From CAVWTN01 sp963757945 (GTDB lineage: Bacteria > Vulcanimicrobiota > Vulcanimicrobiia > Vulcanimicrobiales > Vulcanimicrobiaceae), in the NCBI GenBank assembly GCA_963757945.1, contig CAVWTN010000002.1, positions 1,488,001 through 1,552,000 on the forward strand: a stretch of DNA of 64,000 nucleotides, in the 5' to 3' direction. The translations under genes and the position numbers were made by a program. Within the stretch, counting starts at the first letter, position 1, and each line of letters begins with the position of its first letter. The notes under the pieces are model-generated. The model did no database searches. It had not been told where the DNA came from and saw only the letters and a list, made by a program, of their open reading frames with translations. Shown one piece after another: positions 33,380 through 41,789 of this stretch.

Positions 33380-36006
33380 ACGGCGCGCCGACCGTGATGC
33401 TGCTCGATACGTACGGCTTGGTGTATCGCGCGTTCTTCGCGCTGCCGATGCTGACGACGACGAAAGGCGTTCCGATCAACGCGGCCTACGGCTTCACGAT
33501 GATGCTGAACAAGCTGATCGCCGATGAGAAGCCCACGCACATCGTCGCCTGTTTCGATAAGGGCCTGCCGCAGGCGCGCGTGGCGCTCTATCCGCAGTAC
33601 AAGGCGCAGCGCGATGCGATGCCCGACGAACTGCGCTCGCAGTTCGCGCTCGTGCGGCGCGTGCTCGAAGCCTACGGGATCCCCATGGTCGAGATCGAGG
33701 GCGAGGAGGCCGACGACATCATCGCGACGCTCGCGCGTCAAGCGGAAGACGCGGGCGGCCGCAGCGAGATCGTCACGGGCGATCTCGATCTCTTGCAGGT
33801 CGTCGACGAGCGCACGACCGTGCTCACGACGCGGCGCGGCATCTCCGATTTGGGCCGCTACGATCCGGCCGCGGTGCGCGAGCGCTTCACGCTCGAACCC
33901 TCGCAGCTCGCGGATTATCGCGGGCTCAAGGGCGACCCCTCCGACAATTTGCCCGGCATACCGGGCGTGGGCGAGAAGACGGCGATCAAGTTGATTCGCG
34001 CGGCGGGGTCGCTCGACGCGTTGCTCGCGAACCCGGCGCTCGCCGGGAGCGCGAAACTCGAGGCGCTCGTGCGCGAGCACGGCGAGGCCGCGCGGACCTA
34101 CCGCGAAGTCTCGCAAGTCAAGCGCGATCTGCCCGTCACCTTACCCTGGGAGGAAGCGCGCTTCACCGCGCCGTCCGTCGAGGTGCTCTACCCGCTCTAT
34201 CGCGAGCTGGAGTTCAAGACGCTGCTCGCGCGCTTGCCCGCGCCCGCGAACGACGCGCTCTTCCCGCTGGAAGGCAACATCGACGAAGAGCGCCTCGAGG
34301 GCTCGTACCTCTCGTTTGCGGCTTCGACCGATCCGCCGGATTTCGTGCGCCTCGCGAAGTTTCTCGAGGCCGCCGCGGCCGCCGAGCACGCCGCACTCGC
34401 CTGGCGCGCGCCGGACGACTTCGGCGTCAGTTCCGCGACCGGCCACGGATTCGCGTTTCCCGCGACCGCGCTCGCGCACGAACCGGTGACGAGCGCATTC
34501 CGCGCGCTGCTCGCGCGCGAGCGCGGTCTGGCCGTGCACGACGGCAAGAGCCTGGCCGCTCGCCTGCGCGCGCACGGCTTCGAGCCGCCCAAGCTCGCCG
34601 CCGACACGATGGTCGCCGCGCATCTGCTCGATCCGGGGCGCACGTTCGCGCTGCTCGCCGACGCGTCGGCGGAGTTCTTGGCGCTGGCGCTGCCGGACGA
34701 CGTCGCGGCGCACGCGGATGCGGCGCTGAGGCTCTCGATCGTCACGCACGATTTCTTGACGCATCGCGAGCAGCTCGCGCTCTACGACGGCGTCGAGCTG
34801 CCGCTCGTCGCGATCTTGACGGAGATGGAACGCGTGGGGATCGCCGTCGATCTGGCGGAGTTGCGCTCGCTGGGCGACGAGGTCGATGCGGCAGTCGTGC
34901 GCTACGCGGAAGAGATCTACGAGCTTGCGGGCGAGCGCTTCAACATCGGCTCGCCGCAGCAGCTCGGCACGATCCTCTTCGAACGGCTCGGGATCCCCGG
35001 CGGGTCGCGCAACAAGACCGGCTGGGCGACCGGCGTCGAAGTGCTCGCGGGGCTGGCCGCGAGCTATCCGATCTGCGCGAAGGTGCTCGAATATCGCGAA
35101 GTGACCAAGCTCAAGAACACGTACATCGACGTGATCCCCAAGCTGATCGGCCAGGACGGGCGCCTGCGCACGGTGCTCAATCAAACGGCGACCGCGACCG
35201 GGCGGCTCTCCTCGACGAATCCGAACCTGCAGAACATCCCCGTGCGCGGCGAGCTCGGCCGGCGGATCCGGCTGGCGTTCCGTGCGCCGAGCCCCGAACG
35301 CGCGCTGCTCGCGGCGGATTACAGTCAAATCGAATTGCGCATCATGGCGCATCTCTCGGGCGACGAATCGATGCGCGAAGCGTTCCGGCGCGGCGAGGAC
35401 ATCCACGATTTCACGGCGCGCGGGATCTTCGGCATCCCGCCCGGCGAGCACGCGACCTCCAACCAGCGCCGCATCGCGAAATCGGTCAACTTCGGCTTGC
35501 TCTACGGAATGTCGGATTTCGGCCTCGCGCAACGCCTCGAGATCGGGCGCGCCGAAGCGCGTGCGATGACCGAGGCATACTTCGCGCGCTTTCCGTCGGT
35601 GCGCGAATACATCCAGCGCAATCTCGAGTTCGGGCGCGAGCACGGCTACGTGGAGACGATGCTGGGGCGGCGGCGCTACATGCCCGATCTGCGCTCGCGC
35701 AACTACGCGATGCGGGCCGCGGCCGAGCGCGAGGCGACGAACGCCCCGATGCAAGGCAGCGCGGCGGACCTGATGAAGCTCGCGATGGTGCGCGTGGACC
35801 GGGCGCTGCGCGCGAAGGGGCTCGATGCGCTGATGCTCCTGCAGATCCACGACGAATTGCTCTTCGAGGTGGCGCGCGCGGATCTCGCCGCCACGGCCGA
35901 ACTCGTGCGGGCCGAGATGGTCACGGCGATCGATCTGACGGTGCCGCTGGAGGTCACGTTGAAATCGGGCCGCAACTGGTACGAGGTGGAAGCGCTGGAT
36001 GTTTGA
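33376..36006 (+). CDS. polA: DNA polymerase I
   Basis: 876 residues from GTG 33376, overlapping the previous stop as GTGA. Three parts: a 5' nuclease (1-290; MLLDTYGLVYRAFFALP, GEEADDIIATLA, GDPSDNLPGIPGVGEKTA); a middle 3'-5' exonuclease-fold region that lacks the DxE metal site (AALAWRAPDDFG stands where DTET is expected), so proofreading is probably lost; and a polymerase domain with motif A DYSQIELR (about 648), motif B RRIAKSVNFGLLYG, and motif C QIHDELLFE (about 822). It fills gaps in repair and Okazaki fragment processing. Position in an envelope-protein operon is unusual. The chain ends inside the start of DUF192. Confidence 0.97.
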   Translation: MNGAPTVMLLDTYGLVYRAFFALPMLTTTKGVPINAAYGFTMMLNKLIADEKPTHIVACFDKGLPQARVALYPQYKAQRDAMPDELRSQFALVRRVLEAYGIPMVEIEGEEADDIIATLARQAEDAGGRSEIVTGDLDLLQVVDERTTVLTTRRGISDLGRYDPAAVRERFTLEPSQLADYRGLKGDPSDNLPGIPGVGEKTAIKLIRAAGSLDALLANPALAGSAKLEALVREHGEAARTYREVSQVKRDLPVTLPWEEARFTAPSVEVLYPLYRELEFKTLLARLPAPANDALFPLEGNIDEERLEGSYLSFAASTDPPDFVRLAKFLEAAAAAEHAALAWRAPDDFGVSSATGHGFAFPATALAHEPVTSAFRALLARERGLAVHDGKSLAARLRAHGFEPPKLAADTMVAAHLLDPGRTFALLADASAEFLALALPDDVAAHADAALRLSIVTHDFLTHREQLALYDGVELPLVAILTEMERVGIAVDLAELRSLGDEVDAAVVRYAEEIYELAGERFNIGSPQQLGTILFERLGIPGGSRNKTGWATGVEVLAGLAASYPICAKVLEYREVTKLKNTYIDVIPKLIGQDGRLRTVLNQTATATGRLSSTNPNLQNIPVRGELGRRIRLAFRAPSPERALLAADYSQIELRIMAHLSGDESMREAFRRGEDIHDFTARGIFGIPPGEHATSNQRRIAKSVNFGLLYGMSDFGLAQRLEIGRAEARAMTEAYFARFPSVREYIQRNLEFGREHGYVETMLGRRRYMPDLRSRNYAMRAAAEREATNAPMQGSAADLMKLAMVRVDRALRAKGLDALMLLQIHDELLFEVARADLAATAELVRAEMVTAIDLTVPLEVTLKSGRNWYEVEALDV

Positions 36007-36535
36007 GCTGCTGCGGGTCGCGGCGTTGGTCGTAGGGTCGGCGCTGCCCGTGCTGGTGCCGCCCGTCGCGCACTATTGCGAGGGCGCGATCTTCAGCGCG
36101 CAGCCCGCGCCGCGGCCGTTCGGCACGGGCGCGCAGGCGCCGCGTTGCGAGCCGTACGTCGTCAACACGCCGAAAGGCTCGCTCTATCTCGCGGTCGCGC
36201 GCACCCAACCGGATCGCGAGCACGGGTTGATGAACGTGACGGATCTCGCGCCGAACGCCGGCATGCTGTTCGCGTTTCTGGAGGACGACCCGCGCGAGTT
36301 CTGGATGAAGAACACGCTGATCCCGCTCGACATCGTGTTCGTGGACGCGCACGGCGTCGTGACGTCGGTTGCGGCGCGCGTCCCCGCATCGACGGCGGCG
36401 ACGCCGGAATCGGCCGTGGCGCGGCGCCGCGGGCACGGAAAGTATGTGATCGAGCTGCGCGCCGGCGAGGCCGAGGCGCTCGGCCTCGCGCCCGGAACGC
36501 GCCTGGTGCTCTCGCCCGTCGAAGCGGATCCGTGA
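35999..36535 (+). CDS. DUF192 family exported protein
   Basis: 178 residues from ATG 35999, overlapping the end of polA by eight bases. The N-terminus is hydrophobic (FELLRVAALVVGSALPVLVPP), probably a signal or anchor. The DUF192 core follows: TPKGSLYLAVARTQPDREHGLMNVTDL, GMLFAF, and FWMKNTLIPLDIVFVD, ending with YVIELRAGEAEALGL. The family is widespread, extracytoplasmic and of unknown biochemical role. Downstream its stop overlaps the next start as GTGA. Confidence 0.9.
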   Translation: MFELLRVAALVVGSALPVLVPPVAHYCEGAIFSAQPAPRPFGTGAQAPRCEPYVVNTPKGSLYLAVARTQPDREHGLMNVTDLAPNAGMLFAFLEDDPREFWMKNTLIPLDIVFVDAHGVVTSVAARVPASTAATPESAVARRRGHGKYVIELRAGEAEALGLAPGTRLVLSPVEADP

Positions 36536-37377
36536 CGCTGCGTTCGGCGGCGCTCGCCGCCGCGTGCGGCTGCGCGTTCGCGCTGGCCGCGCTTCCCGGC
36601 GCGGCTTCGAGCGCCGATGCGCCGCTCTCCGGTGAGGCGATCCTGGCGCGCGTGAAGGCGAAGTTTCGCGCCGCCGTGCGGCCGGCGTTCGTCAGCTACA
36701 CGCTCTCCCGCGCGGACGGCATCAATGGCCGGCCGTACCTCGCGGATACGGGGACGCAACGCGTGTGGTGCCGCACGGTCGATCGGGCCGCGCTTTCGCG
36801 CGCCGTGCACAACGGCATCGCCGACGGGCCGCTGACGTTCACGAGGCCCGCGTTCAATCAAGCGGTCGATCCCGGTCCGCCGACCGCCGACATCTTCGAG
36901 CGCAACGCGTTCGCAGCCGTGCCCGCCGCCGCGACGCCGCCGCCGGCCGATCTGCAAACGCTCGCCGTCGTCTCCGTGCGCGTCGAGACGGATTATCGCG
37001 TCGAATCCGTCGATCTCGACGCGAGCACCTACGTGCTGCGCCTCGCTCCGCGGCGCGATCCCGAACGCAATCGCTTGCGCACGATCTGGGTCGATCGCTA
37101 CACGTTCGATCTGCTGCGCGCGATCGCGACCGACATGCTGTTTGCGGGCGATGCGCAGAGCCCCGAGCTCTTCGACATGTGGTTCGGCAAGCAGGACGGC
37201 GTGCCGGTGATCCGCTCGATCGACATGCGCAGCGAGGAAGCGCCCGGGATCATTCCGCAAGCCTTGCGCCATCGCGGCCGTTTCCGCTTCGAGAACATCG
37301 CGTTCGCGACATCGATGCCGGGCTGGTATTTCGAGCCCGCGCTCTACGCTGCGAACGCGCGCAACGCGCCGCGCTGA
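36532..37377 (+). CDS. Exported protein of unknown function, last gene of the polA operon
   Basis: 281 residues from GTG 36532. The signal RSAALAAACGCAFALAALPGAAS is followed by a mature region with ILARVKAKFRAAVRPAFVSYTLSR, a long beta-rich centre, and YVLRLAPRRDPERNRLRTIWVDRYTFDLL, which resembles outer-membrane lipoprotein-sorting or DUF1571-like beta folds that carry lipids; this is a weak resemblance. It is the fifth member of the overlapping operon that starts at 30589. It ends 22 bases before the convergent papain-fold gene. Confidence 0.7.
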   Translation: MTLRSAALAAACGCAFALAALPGAASSADAPLSGEAILARVKAKFRAAVRPAFVSYTLSRADGINGRPYLADTGTQRVWCRTVDRAALSRAVHNGIADGPLTFTRPAFNQAVDPGPPTADIFERNAFAAVPAAATPPPADLQTLAVVSVRVETDYRVESVDLDASTYVLRLAPRRDPERNRLRTIWVDRYTFDLLRAIATDMLFAGDAQSPELFDMWFGKQDGVPVIRSIDMRSEEAPGIIPQALRHRGRFRFENIAFATSMPGWYFEPALYAANARNAPR

Positions 37378-37398
37378 CGCGAGCGCGCGGCCGCGCCT

Positions 37399-38151
37399 TC
37401 AGCCTTTGAGGCGGCCGATGCGCTCGAGATTCGGCGAGCTTTCCAGATCGTGCGGGGTCACGAAATCCGGCACGACGGGCTGCGCGAGCGCGTAGGCGCG
37501 CTTGTAGGCTTCGTGCCGTTTCGCGAACGGCCGCGCGAGGCTCTGTGCGATCCGTTCGTCGTCGAGCCCGCGAATCTGGATGCGGTAGGCGGGTCCGGCC
37601 TGCGCGTAGCAGCGGTAGACGAGCTCGGAACAGATCATCGGCTCGCGGCCCGCGTCCAGGAGGCCCGTGATCGCGCCCGCGCCCAGATCGAGCACCTCGC
37701 GCACGAGCGCGTCCGGTTCCTCGCCGAGGTGGATCTTGCGTGTCAGGCACAAGAACGTCAGGAGCGGGAGCGCATCGTACGCGTAACGGTCGTGATCCGC
37801 CTCGAACCCCGCGATCGCCCGGACGACCGGATCCGCCGGGAAGCCCGGCTCCTCGCCGAGCGTTTTCCCATCGGGGAAGCGCAGGCGGAAGACGTCGACG
37901 ACGGTCGCGTGGAGGATGCTCGTTTCGAGCGGCCGCGGGATCACGCCGGGCGGCAGCGCTTCGATGACGGCCGTGCCGTTGTAGATGCTCGCGTGCGAGT
38001 ACGTCCCCCCGTCGAGCAGGCGGACGACGTCGTCGAAGCGCCGCGTCTTCACGTAGAGCAGCACGTCGCCCGGGCGGAGGTCCGCCGCCGTCAAGCGTGC
38101 GGGCGCGGCGGCGCCGGTCTGCGGTTGGTGCTCGGATATCTCTGGCGGCAA
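37399..38151 (-). CDS. YiiX/YebB-like permuted papain-fold (NlpC/P60-superfamily) hydrolase
   Basis: 250 residues if it starts at TTG 38151, which has GAGAGG five bases upstream; GTG 38184 is the other choice (261 residues). The order of catalytic residues is that of permuted NlpC/P60 enzymes: His first in GTYSHASIYNG, Cys later in MICSELVYRCYAQAG. LRPGDVLLYVKTRRFDDVVRLLDGG precedes the His. Such proteins cleave peptide, amide or lipid ester bonds, sometimes in the cell wall. No signal peptide is apparent. It is divergent from mutM (94 bases). Confidence 0.82.
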   Translation of the reverse strand: MPPEISEHQPQTGAAAPARLTAADLRPGDVLLYVKTRRFDDVVRLLDGGTYSHASIYNGTAVIEALPPGVIPRPLETSILHATVVDVFRLRFPDGKTLGEEPGFPADPVVRAIAGFEADHDRYAYDALPLLTFLCLTRKIHLGEEPDALVREVLDLGAGAITGLLDAGREPMICSELVYRCYAQAGPAYRIQIRGLDDERIAQSLARPFAKRHEAYKRAYALAQPVVPDFVTPHDLESSPNLERIGRLKG

Positions 38152-38245
38152 GGTTACCTCTCGCGGCGCGATTCGCGCGCGCACCGTCCTGCCCCCGCGC
38201 CCGAGGCTGCAACCCCGAGCAGGCGGGCAGCCGTCGTGAGCCCCG

Positions 38246-39061
38246 ATGCCTGAACTGCCCGAAGTCGAAACGATCGCGCGCGGTCTCGCGAACGCCGTCG
38301 GCGGCAAGACGATCGGCCGGATCGTCGTGCGCTTGCCGAAGATCGTGGCGCCCGCTTCGCCCGCGTTCGAACGCGCACTGCGCGGCGAGCGGATCGTCAG
38401 CGTCGGGCGCCGGGCGAAGTTCGTGGTGATCGGCCTCTCGTCGGGCAGCTCGCTTCTGGTCCACTTGCGCATGACCGGGCGCTTGATCGTCCAGTCAAGC
38501 GGAGCGTCACAGCTCGAGCCGTACACGAACGCGCTGCTGGAATTCACCGACGGGACCCGGCTCTGTTTCGCGGACGTCCGGCAGTTCGGGAGGATGCGCC
38601 TGGTTGGGCCGGAAGAGGAGTGGGCTGCCGAAGTCGGCATGGAACCGCTTTCCGAGGAATTCTCGTTCGAGCGGTTCTCCGGGCTTTTGACCGGGCGGAC
38701 GACCCCCATCAAGGTCTTCCTTCTCGATCAAAGGCGCATCGCAGGTATCGGGAACATCTACGCGTGTGAGGCGCTTTGGGCCGCTCGGATCCGTCCGAGC
38801 ACGCCGGCGGGGTCTCTCTCGCGCGCAAGGCGCCTCCGGCTCCACGGGGCCATCGGCGACGTCTTGCGGCTCGCGATCGAGATGCGGGGAACGTCGGTCG
38901 ACGACTACGTCGACGCCGAAGGCCTCCGGGGCGGGTTCCAAAACATATTGAGTGTCTACGGAAGAGACGGCAGCCCGTGCCAAAGGTGCGGCGGCCCGAT
39001 CGTCCGGACGGTGCTCGCGCAACGAGGCACCTGGTGGTGCCGAACCTGCCAAGCCCGCTGA
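38246..39061 (+). CDS. mutM: Formamidopyrimidine-DNA glycosylase
   Basis: 271 residues from ATG 38246. Classic Fpg layout: the catalytic start PELPEVETIARGL (Pro2 nucleophile, Glu3), the conserved Lys in GRRAKFV, the LVHLRMTGRL stretch, helix-two-turn-helix IAGIGNIYACEALWAARI, and the C-terminal zinc finger CQRCGGP...CRTC. It removes oxidised purines (8-oxoG, FapyG) and cuts the strand. Length is normal (about 270). It precedes rpsA and coaE on the same strand, as in several bacteria where polA, mutM and coaE cluster. Confidence 0.97.
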   Translation: MPELPEVETIARGLANAVGGKTIGRIVVRLPKIVAPASPAFERALRGERIVSVGRRAKFVVIGLSSGSSLLVHLRMTGRLIVQSSGASQLEPYTNALLEFTDGTRLCFADVRQFGRMRLVGPEEEWAAEVGMEPLSEEFSFERFSGLLTGRTTPIKVFLLDQRRIAGIGNIYACEALWAARIRPSTPAGSLSRARRLRLHGAIGDVLRLAIEMRGTSVDDYVDAEGLRGGFQNILSVYGRDGSPCQRCGGPIVRTVLAQRGTWWCRTCQAR

Positions 39062-39201
39062 CCACGGATCAATCAAAATAAGAAGCCGAGACGCCCGAAG
39101 CGTCAGGCACGCGCCGAGAGCGCAGGGGTACCAACATCACCACGAGCACCGATATCGCATCACCAGAAGAAGAACTCGACCAGCTCGCGCTCGAGCAGCG
39201 C

Positions 39202-40281
39202 ATGTACGAAGAGAGCCTGAAGGTCCTCGACGAGGGCCAGGTCCTCACCGGCGTGATCGTCGCGAAGTACCAAGACGAACTGCTCGTCGACATCGGCGGG
39301 AAGTCCGAAGGCTACTTGCCCTTCCGCGAGCTTTCGCTCGCGATCGAGCCCAAAGAGCTCAAGGTCAACGACAAGCTCGAAGTCATGATCCACCGGATCG
39401 ACGACGACGGCGTGATGTTCCTGAGCGAACGCCGCGCCCGCGCGCTGAAGACCTGGGAAAAGGTCATCGCCGCGCACGAGGCCGATGAGGTCATCGAAGC
39501 GACGGTCACGCAAGTCGTCAAGGGCGGCGTTCTCGTCGACCTCGGCATGCGCGGATTCGTCCCGGCCTCGCAGATCCGCCGCCAGCCCGTCGGCAACCTC
39601 GACGAGCTCGTCGGCAAGCATCTGCGGCTCAAGGTCATCGACCTCGACCACAAGCGCCACCGCGTCGTCCTCTCGCAGCGGCTCGTCCTCGAGGAAGAGC
39701 TCAACGCGAAGAAGACCGAGCTGCTGGGCACGCTCGCGGTCGGCCAGATCCGCGAAGGCGTCGTCGTGCGCTTGGCGGAGTTCGGCGCGTTCGTGGACCT
39801 GGGCGGCATCGACGGCCTGATCCACAACAGCGAGCTGTCGTACGCGCGCATCAAGCACCCCTCGGAAGTCGTGAAGATCGGCGATACGGTCTCGGTCGAG
39901 ATCATGAAGTTCGATCCGGAAGCGAAGAAGGTCAGCCTCTCGCTCAAGCATGCGTTGCCCGACCCATGGGTCGAGCAGGCCGACAAGCTCGTCGAGGACC
40001 AGAAGCTCGTCTCGCAAGTCGTGAAGGTCACGCCGAACTACTTGCTCGTCGAGATCATCCCCGGCGTGCTCGCGATGGTGCCCAAGGGCGAGTTCGATCC
40101 GCAGAAGCAGTACAGCCCCGGCGAAGAGGTCGAGGTCACCCTGCTCACGATCAACCACTCGACGCGCCGCATCACGGGTTCGATCCAACACGTGATGGAC
40201 GTGCCGCCGGAAGAGCTGGCCGCCTTCGCGCCCGAGGAATTGGGCACGATCGACGACGCGCTCACCGCCACCGCCGACTGA
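39202..40281 (+). CDS. rpsA: 30S ribosomal protein S1 (four S1 domains)
   Basis: 359 residues from ATG 39202. Four S1/OB-fold RNA-binding units are visible, beginning around residues 12 (GQVLTGVIVAKYQDELLVDI), 95 (EVIEATVTQVVKGGVLVDL), 180 (GQIREGVVVRLAEFGAFVDL) and 272 (VSQVVKVTPNYLLVEI). S1 helps recruit mRNA to the 30S subunit. The frame stays open and acidic for 22 codons above the ATG (ASPEEELDQLALEQR), and AGGGG at 39124-39128 is spaced for an ATC at 39136, so the true start may be upstream and non-canonical. coaE follows after 15 bases. Confidence 0.93.
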   Translation: MYEESLKVLDEGQVLTGVIVAKYQDELLVDIGGKSEGYLPFRELSLAIEPKELKVNDKLEVMIHRIDDDGVMFLSERRARALKTWEKVIAAHEADEVIEATVTQVVKGGVLVDLGMRGFVPASQIRRQPVGNLDELVGKHLRLKVIDLDHKRHRVVLSQRLVLEEELNAKKTELLGTLAVGQIREGVVVRLAEFGAFVDLGGIDGLIHNSELSYARIKHPSEVVKIGDTVSVEIMKFDPEAKKVSLSLKHALPDPWVEQADKLVEDQKLVSQVVKVTPNYLLVEIIPGVLAMVPKGEFDPQKQYSPGEEVEVTLLTINHSTRRITGSIQHVMDVPPEELAAFAPEELGTIDDALTATAD

Positions 40282-40296
40282 TACGAAGCGCACGCC

Positions 40297-40899
40297 GTGC
40301 GCGTCGGGTTGACCGGTGGGATCGGTTCTGGAAAAAGCGAGGTCGGCAAGATATTTGCCGGCCTCGGTGCTTTGGTGATCGACGCCGACGCGCTCGCGCG
40401 CGAGGCGCTCGCGCCCGGGAGCGCGGGGCTCGTGCGCATTGCGGACCGCTGGCCGCAGGTGCTCCTCGGCGACGGCTCGCTCGATCGCGCGGGGCTCGCC
40501 GCGATCATCTTTGCGGATGCGAACGCGCGCGAGTTCGTGAACGGGCTCGTGCACCCGTTCGTGCGCGAACGCAGCGCCGCGTTGGAAGCGAGCGCGCAGC
40601 CCGGGCAGATCGTCGTGCACGACGTGCCGTTGCTCTTCGAAGTGGGCTTCTACAAACAGTGCGATGCGAACGTGCTGGTCGTCGCGCCGCGCCAGCAGCG
40701 CATCGCCCGCGTGATCGCGCGCAGCGGCCTCTCGCGCGCCGAAGTCGAGCGCCGCATGGACGCGCAGATCGACCCCGAACGCGCGCGCATCCTCGCCGAC
40801 CACACGATCGAAAACAACGGCACCCTCGCCGACCTCCACGACCGCGCCACAGCCTGCTATCGCAAGCTCCAACTCGCCGCGCCCCCATCGTCACCCTGA
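40297..40899 (+). CDS. coaE: Dephospho-CoA kinase
   Basis: 200 residues from GTG 40297. P-loop GGIGSGKS at residues 7-14, then VIDADALAREAL, the VVHDVPLLFEVGF motif and RIARVIARSGLSRAEVERRM, as expected for CoaE, which phosphorylates the ribose 3'-OH of dephospho-CoA in the last step of CoA synthesis. The final codons PSS-P and the TGA stop (40897-40899) are formed by the dispersed repeat copy at 40890, so the C-terminal tail was probably set by repeat insertion. It follows rpsA and is convergent with the Tad genes. Confidence 0.95.
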   Translation: MRVGLTGGIGSGKSEVGKIFAGLGALVIDADALAREALAPGSAGLVRIADRWPQVLLGDGSLDRAGLAAIIFADANAREFVNGLVHPFVRERSAALEASAQPGQIVVHDVPLLFEVGFYKQCDANVLVVAPRQQRIARVIARSGLSRAEVERRMDAQIDPERARILADHTIENNGTLADLHDRATACYRKLQLAAPPSSP

Positions 40900-40912
40900 G
40901 CCTGTCGAAGGG
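40890..40912. repeat. Dispersed repeat copy spanning the coaE stop codon
   Basis: GTCACCCTGAGCCTGTCGAAGGG (reverse orientation relative to the 17182 copy). Its TGA is the coaE stop, and the TadE-like gene on the other strand ends three bases after it. The repeat is thus the entire border between two convergent genes. Confidence 0.75.
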
Positions 40913-40914
40913 TG

Positions 40915-41337
40915 CTACTGCGAGATGACCATTTGCGAGGAGCCGGTCATCTGAATCGGGGCGAAGTTCAAGACGAACGTGAACGGGTACTGCACGGCGA
41001 CCGTGACGATGCACCCCGGGCCGTGGAATGTCGTGTCGTAACACCCGAGCCCCTTCGACCACGTGGTCGTGACCGTCAGCTGCGTCGAGTCGGCGCCGGC
41101 GAAGGAGACCGAGCGAACGTAGGTCTGAACCGAGGCTGCCGTCGCCGGGCAACCGGAGACGGCGCATGCGGAGCCGCGCACCATCGCCCACCGCGTCCCC
41201 ACGCGTGCGGCGTTCGCGACGAGATCGTACGTGAAGAGCGCGCGCCCGAAATCGATGATCCCAATGAGCATGACGAAGAAGAACGACGCGGCGACCGCGA
41301 ACTCGACCATCGTTTGGCCCCGAGGCCTCATCTGCAC
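40915..41337 (-). CDS. TadE-like pilus assembly pseudopilin
   Basis: 140 residues from ATG 41337. The N-terminus MQMRPRGQTMVEFAVAASFFFVMLIGIIDFGRALF has the TadE signature: Gly-Gln-x-x-VEFA followed by a single helix and GIIDFGR. The rest is a small Cys-containing periplasmic domain. TadE-type minor pseudopilins are cleaved by the prepilin peptidase and help assemble Flp pili. It is the last of three tandem Tad genes, two bases after the second. Confidence 0.87.
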   Translation of the reverse strand: MQMRPRGQTMVEFAVAASFFFVMLIGIIDFGRALFTYDLVANAARVGTRWAMVRGSACAVSGCPATAASVQTYVRSVSFAGADSTQLTVTTTWSKGLGCYDTTFHGPGCIVTVAVQYPFTFVLNFAPIQMTGSSQMVISQ

Positions 41338-41339
41338 GG

Positions 41340-41789
41340 CTATTGCAGCTCCTGCAAGACGACCGTCCGCGAGAGCGGAATCGTCGCCGGGAACACGTAG
41401 TAGTCGAACAGCGTGCTAAACGTGTACGAGGACGTGACGCTCACGTAGAGCAAACGGTGCGTTCCCGGACACGCCGTTGCCGTGCATGCCGTCGCCGATC
41501 CGTCGGCGCACGTGCAGAGGCTCGTCGCCGTGGCGGTGAGGCCCGGGAGATTCTGCGAATCGGCTTTCGCGGCGAGCACCATGCCCGGGTAGTCGAGCGC
41601 CGTCGTGAGGTTCTGAGCGCCGTATTGCGCGCCGGCCCGGGCGCTCGTGCCGACGATCATGTTATACCGATAGAGCCGCCCCAGATCGACGACGCCGACG
41701 AGGAGTGCGATGAGAAATGGAGCGATGATCGCCGTCTCGACGATCGATTGCCCGCCGCTGCGGCGCGCGAGGCGTCTCAACAGCTTCAT
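41340..41789 (-). CDS. TadE-like pilus assembly pseudopilin (second copy)
   Basis: 149 residues from ATG 41789, overlapping the upstream gene's stop (ATGA). MKLLRRLARRSGGQSIVETAIIAPFLIALLVGVVDLGRLYRY carries the TadE pattern GGQSxVE...GVVDLGR. A cysteine-rich loop (SLCTCADGSATACTATACPG) follows, which may form disulfides in the periplasm. It lies between the TadG-like gene and the other TadE gene and was probably produced by tandem duplication. Confidence 0.87.
   Translation of the reverse strand: MKLLRRLARRSGGQSIVETAIIAPFLIALLVGVVDLGRLYRYNMIVGTSARAGAQYGAQNLTTALDYPGMVLAAKADSQNLPGLTATATSLCTCADGSATACTATACPGTHRLLYVSVTSSYTFSTLFDYYVFPATIPLSRTVVLQELQ

Noticed and set aside
34141..35850. A 569-codon leftward frame opposite polA.
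   Set aside because: Shadow with arginine and glutamate runs; polA motifs on the other strand are unambiguous.
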